DNA of 64,000 nucleotides, from the NCBI GenBank assembly GCA_052400625.1, contig JBQTGH010000003.1. One strand, 5' to 3'. The translations under genes and the position numbers were made by a program. Below, in pieces: positions 27,685 to 36,265 of the stretch. A model generated the notes under the pieces. That model saw only the letters and a list, made by a program, of their open reading frames with translations, did no database searches and was not told the origin of the DNA. Source of the stretch: Thermophagus sp052400625. Its GTDB lineage: Bacteria; Bacteroidota; Bacteroidia; Bacteroidales; Marinilabiliaceae. Position 1 is the stretch's first letter; every line of letters begins with the position of its first letter.

Positions 27685-27715
27685 TTTGACAGGATTTTTC
27701 ATCTCTGTACCTTTA
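27685..27715 (+). promoter_or_regulatory. promoter-like TTTG-N19-TACCTTTA
   Basis: TTTG is followed by exactly 19 bases and TACCTTTA, which matches the Bacteroidota TAnnTTTG -7 element in all but the last base. It lies about 15 bp before a short open frame. Confidence 0.45.
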
Positions 27716-27729
27716 AAATATCTGCTTTT

Positions 27730-27840
27730 ATGAGTATTCCACAAGTTTATTATAAGCCACAGTCTATAAGTAAGGAAGCCATTGAGGAATGCACTGGAAG
27801 AAGCAGTTTTTATTGGTTCGTGAATAGTCATGAGTGTTAG
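27730..27840 (+). CDS. possible 36-residue peptide
   Basis: An ATG-started frame (MSIPQVYYKPQS ... WFVNSHEC) lies right behind the promoter-like motif at 27685. I recognise no family. It could be a real small gene, a non-coding RNA region or a truncated leftover. Confidence 0.2.
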   Translation: MSIPQVYYKPQSISKEAIEECTGRSSFYWFVNSHEC

Positions 27841-27869
27841 TTTCTCCGGAGACTATTGACTAATCATTA

Positions 27870-27936
27870 AAAGTCAATTTTAAATTCCACCAGACCAATA
27901 AATTAGACAAACTTTATACGGATGAATAAACCATTC
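27870..27936 (-). repeat. dispersed palindromic element, copy B (half copy, inverted)
   Basis: On the minus strand it reads TTCATCCGTATAAAGTTTG, then TTTATTGGTCTGGTGGAA, the left half of the element; the right half is missing. It is inverted relative to other copies, and the neighbouring gene (tricorn, plus strand) is also inverted, so the orientation relative to transcription is conserved. Confidence 0.7.
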
Positions 27937-28116
27937 TTGTTCTGGCCATGTCAATAACATTTAAAAAAATAGTTTTCCAACAAATAGCGAAACAAGATAA
28001 AAACTAAAACAAATTCCTTTTTTAACAACATACCAATCATTCAATTTCAAATATTGCGAAGTAATTTTAAGATCTATTGTTGACCTAATACACATAAGTA
28101 TTAAAATTTAAACATC

Positions 28117-31100
28117 ATGAATTTAAAAAAGCTATTTCTATCCCTCTCTTGGCTGATTGCCCTTCCGGCCATACTTATGGCCGAGGATGCCAGACTGATG
28201 CGCTTTCCGGGCATCAGCAACGATAAGATTGTATTCACCTATGCCGGCGATTTGTACACGGTGCCCATTGAAGGGGGCACGGCACGTAAAATTACCTCCC
28301 ATAAAGGCATGGAGTTGTTTGCCCGTTTCTCGCCCGACGGTTCACAGATTGCCTTTACCGGTCAATATGACGGAAATACTGAAGTATATGTTGTGCCTTC
28401 CGAGGGAGGCATTCCAAAACGATTAACTTTTACTGCTACATTGGGTCGAGACGATGTATCTGACCGGATGGGGCCCAATAACATTGTCATGACCTGGACC
28501 CCCGACGGACAGAACATTGTATTCCGTACGCGCAAAAAAACTTTCAACTCATTTAAAGGTCATTTGTATAAAGTGTCTGTCGATGGAACAATGCCCGAAC
28601 AATTGCCCTTCCCCGAAGGAGGATTCTCATCCTTCAATGAGGATGGAAGCCGGCTGGCCTATAACCGTGTGTTCAGAGAATTCCGTACTTGGAAATATTA
28701 TCAGGGCGGTATGGCCGACGAAATTTGGATTCACGACTTTAACACGCATGAAACCAAAGCTATTACAAACAATGACGCGCAAGACATCTTCCCCATGTGG
28801 ATTGGAGAGGAAATATTCTTCCTGTCGGATCGCGACCGAACCATGAACCTTTTTGTTTATAATACCAAAACAGGTGACACCGAAAAGGTAACCAACTACA
28901 CCGACTACGACATTAAATTTCCTTCCCATAATGGACACACCATTGTTTTTGAAAAGGGAGGCTTTCTGTTCACATTTAATGCCAAAACCAGAGAAATAAA
29001 ACAGGTTCCCGTAACCATCAACAACGACATGGTGCTGGCTCGTAACGAAATCAAAGACGCTTCAGATGACATTAATGCGGTAAGTCTGGCACCCAAAGGC
29101 GAACGAGTACTCTTCTCGGCCAGGGGTGAACTCTTCTCAGTGCCCGCAGAAGAAGGAATCACTTATAATCACACGCTCTCGCCCGGCGCTCATGACCGGG
29201 ATGCCGAATATTCACCCAACGGAAAATGGATGGCATGGCTCTCCGATCAGAGTGGTGAATATGAAATATGGATTAAACCCGCCAGCGGTGAAGGAGAAGC
29301 AAAACAGCTAACGACCGGAGCCGACACCTACAAATTCAACATCGGATGGAGTCCCGACAGCCGGTATATTGCCTGGAACGATCAACATTACAGGCTGATG
29401 ATCACCGAGGTTCCTTCGGGAAAAACCAAAATGATTGCGAAAAGTAATTTCTCTCAACTGAGCGACTTTGCCTGGAGCCCCGACAGTCGTTGGATCGCCT
29501 TTACCGACGGAATGCCTAACCGTATGGACGTTATAAAAGTTGCCAACATCGAAACGGGTGAAACCAAAATGATTACCGAAAAATGGTATGACTCGGGTTA
29601 CCCCTCTTTCTCCAACGATGGGAAGTATCTCTTCTTTAGCTCGCAGCGCGACTTTAGTCCGGTGTATAGTGAAACCGAATGGAATCATGCCTACATCAAC
29701 TCTTACCGCATCTATTTTGCCATTCTGGATAAAGCCACGCCCTCACCATTCGCTCCAAAAAATAAAGATGTGAAGCCAATGGAAGAAGAGAGCGATAAAA
29801 CCAACGGCAAAAAAGACAAAAAAGCTAATAACAAAGACAATGGTGAACAGAAAGAACAAAAAGTCACCGTTAAAATTGATTTCGACGGATTAGCCCAACG
29901 CATCGTCGCCCTGCCCATTGTTCCGGGACATTATTACAATATCAGCTGCGTGAACGGAAAGGTTTATTATAACCGACAATTCCAGGTACGCCAGGATGAG
30001 AAAGGTTTGTTCGTTTTCGATTTGGAGAAAGAAAAAGAAGAAGCCCTGGGCAACTATTTCTACACTCTTTCACCCGATAATCAAAAGATGTTGGTGGGAA
30101 AAAGCAAAAAATGGAAAGTGATTGATCTGCCATCTTCCGCCATCACCATAGATGAGCCAATCGATCTTTCAGGCATGAAAACCAGGGTGGACTACCGCGC
30201 AGAATGGAAACAGATCTTTGATGAAGCCTGGCGACAAATGCGCGACTTCTTCTATGTGGACAATATGCACGGTCGGGACTGGCAGGCTGTTCATGATAAA
30301 TATGCCGTATTGCTGCCTTATGTTAATCATCGCAACGACCTCAATTATGTGATTGGGGAAATGATTGGAGAACTTAACGTGGGACATGCCTACGTCAATA
30401 CCGGAGAAAAGCCCCAAAGCAAACGTATCAAAACCGGGTTGCTAGGAGCTAGCGTAGCCCAGGATGCCTCCGGGTATTTCAAAATAACCGAAATTCTGGA
30501 TGGTGCTCCCTGGAGCGACCAGATGTTTTCACCGCTGCAGGCACCGGGTGTGGATGTCAGCGAAGGAGATTATATCCTGGCCGTTGACCGGCAGTCGGTG
30601 AAATCGGTAGATAACATTTTTGAACTACTGGTAGGAAAAGCCGGACAAACCGTAGAATTACTGGTCAACAGCAAACCATCGACTGAGGGTGCCAAAAGAG
30701 TTCTGGTTACCCCCATCGACGATGAAAGTGAACTCTACTATTTCAAATGGGTGAACGAAAACATCCGTAAAGTGAGCGAAGCCACCAACGGGCAGGTGGG
30801 ATACATTCATATCCCCGATATGGGTCCCAATGGATTGAACAAGTTTGTGCGCTTTTTCTATCCGCAACTCGACAAAAAAGGTCTCATCATCGACGACCGT
30901 GGCAACGGAGGCGGAAACGTGTCGCCTATGATTCTGGAACGTCTGGCCAGAGAAGCCTATCGGGTGAATATGCGAAGAAACTCGCCGGAAATAACACCCG
31001 TCCCCAACCAAACTCAGGTTGGTCCCAAAGTGGCGCTTATCGATAAATATTCCGCCTCGGATGGCGACCTCTTCGCCTTTGGATTTAAAGCCCTTGGTAT

Positions 31101-31389
31101 TGGAACCACCATTGGTACCCGCACCTGGGGAGGTATCGTAGGCATCACCGGTTCGCTCCCATTCATCGACGGTACACAGTTGAGAATTCCTCAGTTCACC
31201 TCGCTCTCTATGGAAGGGAACTGGATCATCGAAGGGAAAGGAGTACAGCCCGATATCGAAATAGAAAATGATCCGTGGAAAGAGTTTAACGGTGAAGATC
31301 AACAACTAAACAAAGCCATCGAAGTGGTTATGCAACAGATGAAGAACCGTAAACCGCTGCCCACAATACCCGAAGCGCCGGTTAAATAA
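28117..31389 (+). CDS. tricorn-like S41-family protease
   Basis: The 1090-residue exported protein starts with a signal peptide (about 1-22). Beta-propeller repeats of the PD40/WD40-like type fill about 25-590 (SPDGSQIAFTGQYDGNTEVY, WSPDSRYIAW, FSNDGKYLFF). They are interrupted by a Lys/Glu-rich linker near 550-590. A tricorn core domain, a PDZ domain (about 770-860) and the S41 C-terminal protease domain follow. Catalytic residues typical of tricorn are visible: His in NVGHAYV near 754, Ser-Asp in SASDGDLFAF near 978 and Glu in IIEGKGVQ near 1040. The family degrades peptides of intermediate size. Its codon use is visibly more GC-rich than that of the adjoining uptake locus, and it produces long antisense frames. 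A strong terminator follows. Confidence 0.95.
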   Translation: MNLKKLFLSLSWLIALPAILMAEDARLMRFPGISNDKIVFTYAGDLYTVPIEGGTARKITSHKGMELFARFSPDGSQIAFTGQYDGNTEVYVVPSEGGIPKRLTFTATLGRDDVSDRMGPNNIVMTWTPDGQNIVFRTRKKTFNSFKGHLYKVSVDGTMPEQLPFPEGGFSSFNEDGSRLAYNRVFREFRTWKYYQGGMADEIWIHDFNTHETKAITNNDAQDIFPMWIGEEIFFLSDRDRTMNLFVYNTKTGDTEKVTNYTDYDIKFPSHNGHTIVFEKGGFLFTFNAKTREIKQVPVTINNDMVLARNEIKDASDDINAVSLAPKGERVLFSARGELFSVPAEEGITYNHTLSPGAHDRDAEYSPNGKWMAWLSDQSGEYEIWIKPASGEGEAKQLTTGADTYKFNIGWSPDSRYIAWNDQHYRLMITEVPSGKTKMIAKSNFSQLSDFAWSPDSRWIAFTDGMPNRMDVIKVANIETGETKMITEKWYDSGYPSFSNDGKYLFFSSQRDFSPVYSETEWNHAYINSYRIYFAILDKATPSPFAPKNKDVKPMEEESDKTNGKKDKKANNKDNGEQKEQKVTVKIDFDGLAQRIVALPIVPGHYYNISCVNGKVYYNRQFQVRQDEKGLFVFDLEKEKEEALGNYFYTLSPDNQKMLVGKSKKWKVIDLPSSAITIDEPIDLSGMKTRVDYRAEWKQIFDEAWRQMRDFFYVDNMHGRDWQAVHDKYAVLLPYVNHRNDLNYVIGEMIGELNVGHAYVNTGEKPQSKRIKTGLLGASVAQDASGYFKITEILDGAPWSDQMFSPLQAPGVDVSEGDYILAVDRQSVKSVDNIFELLVGKAGQTVELLVNSKPSTEGAKRVLVTPIDDESELYYFKWVNENIRKVSEATNGQVGYIHIPDMGPNGLNKFVRFFYPQLDKKGLIIDDRGNGGGNVSPMILERLAREAYRVNMRRNSPEITPVPNQTQVGPKVALIDKYSASDGDLFAFGFKALGIGTTIGTRTWGGIVGITGSLPFIDGTQLRIPQFTSLSMEGNWIIEGKGVQPDIEIENDPWKEFNGEDQQLNKAIEVVMQQMKNRKPLPTIPEAPVK

Positions 31390-31432
31390 AGCTGTATTGC
31401 TCGTCCGCTTTGAATAAAGCAGAACAATATTA

Positions 31433-31480
31433 AAACCCCTGATGGTATGAAAAAATTGATTTCGATACCGTCAGGGGTTT
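31433..31480 (+). terminator. rho-independent terminator after the tricorn gene
   Basis: AAACCCCTGATGGTAT and ATACCGTCAGGGGTTT form a 16-bp stem with one mismatch around a 16-base loop. TTTG and T-rich sequence follow. It lies 44 bp past the stop codon. Confidence 0.85.
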
Positions 31481-31588
31481 GTTTATACAAATAAGTTTTT
31501 AGGTTAAAAGTCGAAATATCTGTTTCTTCCCTTTCATCTCAGCTGAATCGTATTATTTCTTTCGTTCTCTTCTGTAGGTTTTGCTAAA

Positions 31589-31880
31589 TTATGAACCTTT
31601 TTCCCGTATGGACCTGAATGATTCTCCATAGCTCACCTCATACTCCGGATTCTTAATTTCTGTAAGAGAATTCTCTGAAATAAAAACAATGTTTTCTGTT
31701 GAAATAATCCCTCGAATTCAGCCACAATTCTGGCCTCTTCTTGCAGATACCATTCATTGTCTCCATAAAGGTTAAGCAGCGTAATTTCAATTATCTGGCT
31801 CTGAGTATTGACGCTATACTCATAACGAATTATTGTTTCATGAAATTTGGAAGCAATAATTTGTAATTTATTCTTTATAA
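31589..31880 (-). pseudogene. broken small conserved gene (frameshift and lost start codon)
   Basis: Minus-strand reading gives KNKLQIIASKFHETIIRYEY, then ITLLNLYGDNEWYLQEEARI and EFEGLFQQ, like a short Bacteroidota protein family of about 100 residues. At about 31695-31700 the frame breaks; the sense continues one frame over as ENIVFISENSLTEIKNPEYE and runs to a TAA at 31589-31591. The codon just before KNKLQ is ATA where the family would start with ATG, and the frame only opens at a TTG upstream. So the gene appears inactive through two lesions. A sequencing error could explain the frameshift but not the start. The function of the family is unknown to me. Confidence 0.6.
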
Positions 31881-31968
31881 TTTTTTTTAGGGGACATAAA
31901 ACCAAAGTAGTGTATTAGATAATTTGCTGGATAGCTCATAGAAAAGGAAGGTACAAATTTGCCCATTT

Positions 31969-32088
31969 TCACCAGTATAAAATTAGGTTCATTCATTGGT
32001 CAGATGGAACTCACATGACTCAGGGTATATAGACACTCTATTGTGACTATCTTACATTGTCATGCTCGCTTCATCTGATTTCAAAATA
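31969..32088 (+). repeat. dispersed palindromic element, copy C
   Basis: The copy begins ACCAGTATAAAATTAGGTTC, has CATTGGTCAGATGGAACTCA and CATGACTCAGG, then CTATTGTGACTATC and CATTGTCATGCTCGCTTCAT at the right end. It is upstream of the broken minus-strand gene in the usual orientation. The left boundary is degraded (CCAG instead of ATCCG). Confidence 0.75.
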
Positions 32089-32325
32089 TATAGTTTTCCT
32101 CATAAAATTGAAAGAGGATGGTTTGAAAAAACAGTATTATTTTGTCCTTCACTCTCTATGACCCCATTAATGAATTAATTTCATTATCAAGGCAATACCT
32201 CGTCAACCTAATACCTGAAAAGTATGGAAAACAGGAAGATGAAACTAAACAATCCCCATTACTTCCGTCATTCAACCTCACCAACTATGTCGTGGAGCAC
32301 CCCTCCCCCTTCACCAATAAGAGTC

Positions 32326-32440
32326 AGACACCCATTAGGGTGTCTAATAAGCACCTATAGGGGTGTCTGGTAAACACCTATAGGGGTGTCGGATAAACAC
32401 CTTATAAGGTGTCCGGTTTCAACTGCCTGCAGTTGAGATC
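32326..32440. repeat. array of palindromes with 23-bp period
   Basis: Four palindromic units start at about 32329, 32352, 32375 and 32398, each of the form CACC-N6-GGTGT (CACCCATTAGGGTGT, CACCTATAGGGGTGT twice, CACCTTATAAGGTGT). They are separated by short A/T spacers (TCTAATAAG, TCTGGTAAA, TCGGATAAA). A fifth, different palindrome CAACTGCCTGCAGTTG follows at the next position. The exact 23-bp spacing is close to two helical turns, as in a cooperative protein-binding array. It is not a CRISPR: there are no unique spacers of constant length. Confidence 0.7.
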
Positions 32441-32499
32441 GTCAGTTGTTTAAGAATAGGGCTTGGAATAAATTTTAACCCGAAAATTGCCATAGAACT

Positions 32500-32665
32500 T
32501 GGTCGTGAGAATTAAAAGTGCAATTAAGAACTTGTTGAAATGAGGCATCGCATCGCTATGGTGAATGGAAACAAGTTAGCTTGCGACTTGATTGGCAGCA
32601 ATTTTGATTCGTAATAGATTTTCTAATGCATTTTTCGGGTTTAATGGCAGAAATAAAATGGCGTA
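32500..32665. mobile_element. possible mobile-element remnant
   Basis: A conserved-looking block (around GAGGCATCGCATCGCTATGG and AAACAAGTTAGCTTGCGACT) carries no gene of its own. In the minus strand it gives an open tail of about 20 codons (PKNALENLLRIKIAANQVAS then stop) like the end of a transposase. I recall similar blocks scattered in Bacteroidota genomes but cannot name an insertion sequence family. Confidence 0.25.
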
Positions 32666-32709
32666 TCTAAAATGTCTAATTTTCACTCTGGTGAACTCTG
32701 TAAAACACA

Positions 32710-32774
32710 AAAATTCCCCAAAGTGTACATAGCGTTTCAGAGAAAAACACCATGTAACACCCTGAGGAATTTTG
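32710..32774 (-). terminator. hairpin after the TonB receptor gene
   Basis: AAAATTCCTCAGGGTGTTACAT and ATGTACACTTTGGGGAATTTT (minus strand; stem of about 20 bp with three mismatches) surround a 21-base loop. TTTTTGTGTTTT follows. It lies about 100 bp past the receptor stop and probably ends that transcript. Confidence 0.55.
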
Positions 32775-32876
32775 ATAAAAAGATGGATCGATTGTTAGAT
32801 TCTAGATTATTAAACTATTAGACCTAAGCCCAATTACCGGATGACCGAGTAGCCTAATAGCCTATTTTGCCTGTTT

Positions 32877-35222
32877 TCACTTCAGCATATTTCCCAATTT
32901 GATGCCGAAATAGAGGGTTCTGGGAAGCGATGGTCCATACACATAGGCGGGGTCGCGGTCCACACCTGAATCGAAATCATCCTGATACGAGTTGAAAATA
33001 TTCTTCATACCCGTATATAATTGTAGTTTGGCACCGTTAATACGAAAAGTATAACGCAGTTTCATCCCAAAATCGAAGAAAGGATCGGATTCGCGCAGGA
33101 CACTTTCGTTGTAGGGAACCAGCATCGAGCCGGTATAATTACCCGTAGATGAGACACAAAAATTCTTGAAGGGATCCCAATCGATGGTAAAATACCCATA
33201 GGTATCCGGCGTACGGAAAAATCGGGTCTCGTTCAGCTCATGCACCTCTTCATATTCACTGCTCTGAAGGGTAAAACCGCCTTTAAGCTCCCATTTATCG
33301 GAAGGGACCAGGTTGGCCTCTATGTTGATTCCCTTCACCACAGCCCCTTCTTCGGCATTGACACGGGTATAGATGACGGTACCATCCTCATCGGGCTCTC
33401 CAAATTCGTTGGCAAAGGCATTATCCAGTTGGGTATAGAACCCTTCGACCAAAACCCCCAGGAAGGCTTTACCCACCTGTTGGTTGAAATCGAGCGACAG
33501 CATGTAGCTATGACTGGTTTCCTGTGTGAGGTCATCGGCATTTTCATGAAGGATTTTTTTGGCTCCCGAAGTCTCGATATGCAAATCCTCATCAAAAATC
33601 TGAGGTGCCCGGTATCCCTGCGAATAGCTGGCTCTGGCCTGTAGTGATTTCAGGATGTCGTATTTCAGGGTTATTCTGGGACTAAAAACATTTCCGGAAG
33701 TGGAGGTATTTTCGGCCTCATCTTCGATGGTATAACGATCGAAACGGGAACCGACAGAAATGTTGAGTTTATTAATATCCCATTCGTACTGAGCAAAAAG
33801 GCCGAACGTATTGGTTGTCTGGTCGGCCACCATACGATTGGGGACATAAGGTCCGTTTTCAACGGTAAAATCAGGGTCTTCCAAATCGGGATATCCCAGC
33901 TTTTTATCCTTTAACCGGGCACCGATATCTTCGATCCCGACCAATAGGTTTGAATTCCGAAAAACTGCATTATACTGAGCACCCACGGTATAGGAAAAGT
34001 CTTTGGTATTGCCATAATCGGCCAAGGATTGCTCAGCGCCATAGTAGGAGTCTCGAACCACCTTTTGCCCGGAAACATAAACCGACAACTTATCAGCTTC
34101 GCCAAAGAAACGATCATAAGCCAGTGCACCTGTCGTAATGTTGTGTTCCACCGCTTCGGTGATGTCAGCCATATGTTCGGGCATGTCAAATTTGTTACCC
34201 CCTCTCCTGCTTTCTTTAATATTGAAAAAGTCGGCCGTCAATTTATCCCGCGTTCCAAACCTATGGAAGATTCTTCCTCCGAAGGTGGTATTCTTCAATT
34301 CTGTAAGTTCGGAAAAAGAGTCATTGTTGGCATCGAAGGGTTCACGGTCGCGAAAGAAACCATATACCGCCATTCCGGTTTTATTATCATTCGAAACCAC
34401 CGATGCATTGAAATTGACGGTATAATCCTGTGAAGGATCCCCGGCACCATCCATCCCAATCCCGGTAATGCTGTTTCCCGTTCCAAACTCATAGGAATTG
34501 TTAATGGGATCTTTAAGAATAAGGTTGATGGTTCCTGCAATGGCGTTGCTGCCGTAGAGGGCCGATCCCCCACCCCTGATGACCTCAATACGCTCAATCA
34601 TATTGGAAGGGATCAGTTCCAGTCCATACACCCCGGCCAATCCGCTAAAAATGGGGCGGCTGTTGATGAGGATCTGAGAGTAGGGACCTTCCATCCCGTT
34701 CATGCGAACCTGTGAAAAGCCACAATTCTGACAGTTGGACTCCATCCGCAACCCCGGACAAAAATTAAGGCCGTCGCTTAACGTAACGGCCTGCGCTGTT
34801 GCAAAAAGCTTAGGGGTGAGCGTATTGACAATGGTAGAAGATTCCTGACGGTTCGATTCGTTACGATCGGCCGTAACCACGACCTCTTCAACGCCAAGTA
34901 CATCTTCCTGAAGTTGAAATTTAATTTCTTTGGTATCATTGGCTTTCAAGTCAACTTCCACAACTTGTGGTTTATAGCCCAAAAATTGAGCTTTCACCCG
35001 GTGATGCCCTACCGGAAGGTTGATAAGCCGATAATGACCGGTTTCATCCGTGGCCGTACCAATAGTCGTATTGACAATACTGACATTGGCAAAAGGAATA
35101 TGATTTCCGTTTTGGTCCACCACATGTCCTACGATATTGGCATCCGATCTTTTTTGTTGAGCTTGAGCAATACTAAGAAATAATACAGTGATAATTAATA
35201 GAAATGATCTTAAAAAATTCAT
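32877..35222 (-). CDS. TonB-dependent outer-membrane receptor (BtuB/FecA-like), probable metal or cofactor uptake
   Basis: The 781-residue protein has a signal peptide (MNFLRSFLLIITVLFLSIAQA), a carboxypeptidase-regulatory-like domain (about 28-115), a plug (about 125-235) with RIEVIRGGGSALYGSNAIAG, and a barrel. The plug contains SNCQNCGFSQVRMNG, a CxxC pair facing the transport channel, seen in a subset of Bacteroidota receptors that databases tend to label cobalamin receptors. The C-terminus does not end in Phe (KLGNMLK). It is not a SusC: it lacks the SusC signature and STN domain. The gene upstream encodes a His-rich membrane protein, which favours a metal ion such as zinc or copper as cargo, though cobalamin remains possible. 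The codon use is relatively GC-rich. Confidence 0.85.
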   Translation of the reverse strand: MNFLRSFLLIITVLFLSIAQAQQKRSDANIVGHVVDQNGNHIPFANVSIVNTTIGTATDETGHYRLINLPVGHHRVKAQFLGYKPQVVEVDLKANDTKEIKFQLQEDVLGVEEVVVTADRNESNRQESSTIVNTLTPKLFATAQAVTLSDGLNFCPGLRMESNCQNCGFSQVRMNGMEGPYSQILINSRPIFSGLAGVYGLELIPSNMIERIEVIRGGGSALYGSNAIAGTINLILKDPINNSYEFGTGNSITGIGMDGAGDPSQDYTVNFNASVVSNDNKTGMAVYGFFRDREPFDANNDSFSELTELKNTTFGGRIFHRFGTRDKLTADFFNIKESRRGGNKFDMPEHMADITEAVEHNITTGALAYDRFFGEADKLSVYVSGQKVVRDSYYGAEQSLADYGNTKDFSYTVGAQYNAVFRNSNLLVGIEDIGARLKDKKLGYPDLEDPDFTVENGPYVPNRMVADQTTNTFGLFAQYEWDINKLNISVGSRFDRYTIEDEAENTSTSGNVFSPRITLKYDILKSLQARASYSQGYRAPQIFDEDLHIETSGAKKILHENADDLTQETSHSYMLSLDFNQQVGKAFLGVLVEGFYTQLDNAFANEFGEPDEDGTVIYTRVNAEEGAVVKGINIEANLVPSDKWELKGGFTLQSSEYEEVHELNETRFFRTPDTYGYFTIDWDPFKNFCVSSTGNYTGSMLVPYNESVLRESDPFFDFGMKLRYTFRINGAKLQLYTGMKNIFNSYQDDFDSGVDRDPAYVYGPSLPRTLYFGIKLGNMLK

Positions 35223-35681
35223 GTATCTAATAATTTGGGTTTAGTTTAACTTTTGAAATTTGTGTGGAAAAATAACGGTCACGAACCATGTCCTCAGAAA
35301 AATTGTTGAAGCACTGATTCAGCCATTCCGAAATCACTCAAAGGCGACCAAAAGAGAGTGATACGATTAATAGAGAACGGTTGAAGAACAAGACAATACT
35401 CTCCCTCTTCCGGTCATTTATGCTCTGTTTTGTCGCTCCAATCATTGGAAAAGAAAATGGCGTTTCATCCGCATTTAATATATCTAATACATTGGCCTGA
35501 TGGAACTCGCATGATCATCCGTTTATACATGTTTCTATTGTGACAACTCTTTGTTGTCATGCTCGTTTCAGCCGTTATTCCACAAAACAGGACTTCCATA
35601 CAAGACCGGCCAATATCAACAAGCCGGAACACCCTTTGGCCTAAAATATAACCGCAAGTAAAAAATCGAGGAATGGCAAAA
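35223..35681. other. intergenic region with element copy D
   Basis: This 459-bp gap lies between the His-rich membrane protein gene and the TonB receptor. It contains copy D of the dispersed element (35463-35575) and no other supported feature. The open frame of 97 codons on the minus strand here overlaps the element and the upstream gene and is spurious. Confidence 0.55.
35463..35575 (+). repeat. dispersed palindromic element, copy D
   Basis: It runs from TTTCATCCGCATTTAATA through CATTGGCCTGATGGAACTCG, CATGATCATCCGTTTATACA and CTATTGTGACAACTC to TTGTTGTCATGCTCGTTTCA. It is one of the best preserved copies: the stem arms GATGGAACTCGCATGA and TCATGCTCGTTTCA pair almost fully. It is about 240 bp upstream of the TonB receptor ATG. 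Confidence 0.85.
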
Positions 35682-36053
35682 TCAATGAGACAAACATGGT
35701 GGATCGCGCCCTTGACGAACCACCAAAAAAGAAGAAATAAAGATGGTCTCATCGGCAATAAAAAAGTCCTGTTTGATCAAAAGATGCAACAGAGCTATTG
35801 CCAGGAAAAGAATGGGAAAAAGAAGGGTTAAACTGTCAAAAAAATGATATTGAGCACCGGTATGATGGTGAGCATTCACCGGTATATCCTTTTGATCCCC
35901 CTTCTGAAAAGGATGTGAGTGAACAATCACCTCTCCGTTGGCGTCAATATGCGTATGAATAAATAGAGCCTGATTGACAACAAGCATTGTCGAAACAGCG
36001 ACCAAAATAAGCGCTGTTAATCGAATAATTCTACTATCAAGGCCTTCTTTCAT
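35682..36053 (-). CDS. small His-rich membrane protein next to a TonB receptor
   Basis: The 123-residue protein has two hydrophobic segments (about 12-32 and 72-92) flanking an exported loop rich in His: FIHTHIDANGEVIVHSHPF and NAHHHTGAQYHFFD. The C-terminus ends with the GRDPP pattern I associate with this type of protein in Bacteroidota. His clusters suggest binding of zinc, copper or nickel at the periplasmic face. It is transcribed toward the TonB receptor at 35222, suggesting a joint role in metal acquisition. No formal family name can be given. Confidence 0.75.
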   Translation of the reverse strand: MKEGLDSRIIRLTALILVAVSTMLVVNQALFIHTHIDANGEVIVHSHPFQKGDQKDIPVNAHHHTGAQYHFFDSLTLLFPILFLAIALLHLLIKQDFFIADETIFISSFLVVRQGRDPPCLSH

Positions 36054-36265
36054 GAAGGCAAAAATAAGAGTTTTGTTGGTTTATTCCTTGGGTTATTGAT
36101 AAGCGCGTTTAAAAATACCAAAAAAAAGGGATAGAAATATTGAGGTCAGGCAATGCCTTTCAAAAGACTTAGAGACCTTCCTGAATATGGTATTCAGCCA
36201 ATTATCGATCAGCCGTTGACCAAATTCCATGTTTCCGACTGAGGATGAAAATTAACAACAATAAG

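Larger units (their letters stand above)
27334..28116. other. intergenic region between divergent sigma factor and tricorn genes
   Basis: This 783-bp region holds a promoter-like pair at 27685-27715, a 36-codon open frame at 27730-27840 and a half copy of the dispersed palindromic element at 27870-27936, each listed separately. I see no clear promoter for the sigma factor gene. Confidence 0.6.
31906..32876. other. long non-coding region with several repeats
   Basis: About 970 bp lie between the broken small gene and the TonB receptor stop. It holds element copy C (31969-32088), a 23-bp-period palindrome array (32326-32440), a possible mobile-element remnant (32500-32665) and a hairpin (32710-32774). 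The 72-codon plus-strand frame at 32142-32360 runs into the palindrome array and looks spurious. Confidence 0.6.

Noticed and set aside
30658..31305. 215-codon antisense frame within the tricorn gene
   Set aside because: It overlaps the conserved S41 domain fully and arises from GC-rich third positions in the sense gene.
32142..32360. 72-codon plus-strand frame
   Set aside because: It runs into the palindrome array, has no family resemblance and no promoter.
32326..32440. CRISPR-like regular repeat
   Set aside because: Repeats are palindromes of about 15 bp with 8-9-bp similar linkers; no unique spacers and no cas genes.
35465..35758. 97-codon minus-strand frame at element D
   Set aside because: It consists of element D and the 3' end of the His-rich gene read in another frame.
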